From the NCBI GenBank assembly GCA_965204565.1, contig CBDBEU010000004.1, positions 620,001 to 684,000 of the forward strand: a DNA stretch of 64,000 bases. Direction: 5' to 3'. This DNA is from CBDBEU01 sp965204565. GTDB lineage: Bacteria; Pseudomonadota; Alphaproteobacteria; Rhizobiales; TMED25. Below the pieces are notes generated by a model that saw only the letters and a list, made by a program, of their open reading frames with translations, did no database searches and was not told the DNA's origin. A program made the translations under genes and the position numbers. Shown here piece by piece: positions 63,680 to 64,000 of the stretch (position 1 is the first letter of the stretch; the number at the start of each line of letters is the position of its first letter).

Positions 63680-64000
63680 GCCGGCGGAGATTTACCGCTG
63701 GTTCTGGTGATCAGCACGCGCCCGGCAATCACCAGCACCACGCCAAGGATGCCGGAGCAGATCAGTGTGGTGCCCATGCCGACAAGATCGGCGACGAAGC
63801 CCAGGCCGATGGCGCTGATCGCCGCACCGCCAATCACCAGAACCACCCACATGCTCATCACCCGGGCGCGGTAGGTGTCGGTAAGTTCGATCTGGATGGT
63901 CGCCTGAAGATCGATACCGTTATTGGTAAGGAAAAACCCGAGCGCAAATATCAGCGCCATGGCACACACCCAGTCGGTGGTGAGACCGAGCAGGGCGACC
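63676..64000 (-). CDS. MFS transporter, C-terminal part (runs off the window)
   Basis: The frame is open to the right edge. It contains the last three or four helices (MALIFALGFFLTNNGIDLQA, then VMSMWVVLVIGGAAISAIGL and ICSGILGVVLVIAG) and ends RTSGKSPPA. The loop IQIELTDTYRARVMSMW is typical of MFS helices 9-10. It overlaps the next transporter by 4 nt, so the two transporters form an operon with the CmcJ-like gene. Confidence 0.75.
   Translation of the reverse strand, partial: VALLGLTTDWVCAMALIFALGFFLTNNGIDLQATIQIELTDTYRARVMSMWVVLVIGGAAISAIGLGFVADLVGMGTTLICSGILGVVLVIAGRVLITRTSGKSPPA

Overview
The window is GC-rich and comes from an alphaproteobacterium, most likely a member of the Hyphomicrobiales (Rhizobiales). 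The grounds are the aerobic-type cobalamin genes (cobL, cobH, cbiX), a roughly 1,220-residue B12-dependent class II ribonucleotide reductase, a GlpSTPQU-type glycerol ABC transporter, a DUF2336 protein and alphaproteobacterial REP palindromes. It reads as a genome in decay: about half of the recognisable metabolic genes carry in-frame stops, frameshifts or deletions, and at least twelve insertion-sequence copies or fragments sit between them (IS1380, IS3, IS481, two kinds of IS5-family element, IS30).

Layout. 1-2400: a cobalamin operon (cbiX-cobH-cobL, minus strand) with a damaged cobalamin-riboswitch-like leader. 2420-6360: a truncated macro-domain gene, nested IS1380/IS3, a phage tail-gene remnant and an IS481. 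6359-11218: maf and an intact, tightly coupled five-gene membrane redox operon (Rieske/glutamate-synthase-like protein, haem-b/Rieske fusion, three small membrane or anchored proteins). 11360-17410: an IS1380/IS5 composite followed by the glycerol transporter and kinase locus, every gene broken. 17549-24047: broken catabolic genes (aconitase X pair, epimerase, MmgE/PrpD, TauD, NIPSNAP, Gfo/Idh). 24070-27260: intact prfC, a broken secreted-protein gene and a serine hydrolase. 27400-31062: IS5, IS1380 and IS427-type insertions around a broken rhomboid gene. 31255-39448: a hydantoinase/oxoprolinase-type locus (hyuA, hyuB, SDR and class IV aminotransferase intact; three flanking genes broken).

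39584-47876 is an accessory island between a truncated PilZ gene and a truncated L,D-transpeptidase gene. It holds an IS30, a two-gene cassette (DUF4365 nuclease-like protein plus an unrecognised 384-codon partner split by one TAG), a decayed type III restriction-modification system and a Phd/YefM-like antitoxin with a perfect palindromic operator. 48001-52500 returns to core genes (1-Cys peroxiredoxin, nrdJ). 52528-61297 has REP palindromes, IS1380/IS5/IS30 remnants that truncate DUF2336 and FKBP genes, intact rpsU, cspA and an SDR gene, broken DLH, GST and DHP-decarboxylase-like genes, and a second IS481. 61560-64000 holds a CmcJ-like gene and two MFS transporters.

Functional picture: B12 synthesis fits the B12-dependent reductase, while glycerol uptake and several catabolic routes appear lost. 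Caution: many lesions are single TAG codons, several inside CCTAG/CTAGG, and others are homopolymer indels. Some interruptions could therefore be systematic sequencing errors at methylated CCWGG sites rather than true mutations. The IS truncations and the glpK internal deletion cannot be explained that way.
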